Source: Gemmatimonadota bacterium
Lineage (GTDB): Bacteria > Latescibacterota > UBA2968 > GCA-2709665
DNA: 44,697 bases
Reading direction: 5' to 3'
NCBI GenBank assembly: GCA_002709665.1
Contig: PAQK01000084.1
Location: 1-44,697, forward strand
The translations under genes were made by a program, and so were the position numbers. A model generated the notes under the pieces. That model was not told the DNA's origin and searched no databases. It saw only the letters and a list, made by a program, of their open reading frames with translations. This document shows positions 44,641-44,697 of the stretch, one piece after another (the first letter of the stretch is position 1; every line of letters begins with the position of its first letter).

Positions 44641-44697
44641 GTCAGGCGGCCATGGCCTGACCGGTGTGTTGCTGGTAGAAGTTTGCCTCAGCTTCTG
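44603..44697 (-). mobile_element. Right end of an IS3-family insertion sequence
   Basis: The element end is placed at 44603, where TGAATCACACCGGGTTTCAT begins; termini of the TGAACCGCxCCGGGTTT kind followed by GGAGACC are familiar from IS3-family elements of Pseudomonas. About 40 bases inside is the stop codon of a transposase on the minus strand, the expected distance. The element runs off the right edge of the window, so its other end and the target duplication are not visible. Confidence 0.75.
44642..44697 (-). CDS. IS3-family transposase (OrfB), C-terminal 17 residues
   Basis: On the minus strand the frame from 44695 reads EAEANFYQQHTGQAMAA and stops at TGA (44644-44642). This tail follows the PPAEAEANFY pattern common at the end of IS3-family OrfB integrase-type transposases. 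The rest of the gene lies to the right of the window. Confidence 0.78.
   Translation of the reverse strand, partial: EAEANFYQQHTGQAMAA

Noticed and set aside
1-44697. CRISPR arrays, tRNA or rRNA genes
   Set aside because: No regularly spaced short repeats, no tRNA-like cloverleaf with CCA end and no rRNA sequence were recognised by reading. A tRNAscan or Rfam search was not possible here.

Overview
The window looks like a chromosomal segment of a Pseudomonas-type gammaproteobacterium. The main reason is gene order. Seven type II secretion genes in the order G-K-L-M-D-E-F are followed by a DING/PstS-like phosphatase-type gene, a giant two-partner-secretion exoprotein, a Phd-domain gene, a TpsB transporter and an ExbB-ExbD-TonB-porin-PpiC-LysR run. 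From memory this matches the P. aeruginosa hxcTXYZQRS - lapA - pdtA - phdA - pdtB - exbB2/exbD2 region (about PA0681-PA0701), which is known to respond to phosphate starvation. Names given here rest on protein motifs plus that remembered synteny, not on a database search.

Layout. 1-90: right end of an IS21-family element with the last codons of istB. 358-8481: Hxc-type type II secretion operon, mostly with overlapping stop/start codons; gspC/H/I/J equivalents are not in the window. 8975-10088: DING-type secreted phosphate-binding/phosphatase gene, broken by one frameshift. 10291-22902: 4203-residue TpsA exoprotein (PdtA-like). 22928-23566: PhdA-like protein, a Phd antitoxin domain joined to a transposase-type domain. 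23773-31155: an accessory defence block placed between phdA and pdtB. It holds a DUF4917 (SIR2-like) gene, an Abi_C gene with an unknown partner and a truncated third gene, a darTG operon with an extra DarT-like gene, and hipBA. 31638-41260: pdtB, ExbB with a lectin-like periplasmic domain, ExbD, a TonB-like protein, a porin, a periplasmic coiled-coil protein, a YbjN-like protein, a PpiC isomerase and a LysR regulator. 41305-42307: a small hypothetical protein and a DsbB-like protein. 42529-44602: a TIR-like gene followed by a SLOG-patatin gene. 44603-44697: end of an IS3-family element that cuts the patatin gene.

How it fits together. The core locus looks like a surface and secretion programme for phosphate shortage: a type II system, a DING substrate candidate, a very large adhesin-like exoprotein with its own outer-membrane pore, and a dedicated ExbB/ExbD/TonB-like energy unit with a porin. 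The defence genes use a common theme, NAD+ and self-toxicity: a SIR2-like protein, two DarT-type ADP-ribosyltransferases with one macrodomain antitoxin, a TIR protein, plus a HipA kinase and a possible HEPN-like Abi protein.

The most novel-looking system is the TIR + SLOG-patatin pair. It has the logic of Thoeris (a TIR enzyme makes a nucleotide signal, a SLOG domain senses it) but with a patatin phospholipase as effector instead of a SIR2 NADase. In this genome the effector appears to have lost its C-terminus to the IS3 insertion. No tRNA, rRNA or CRISPR array was recognised.
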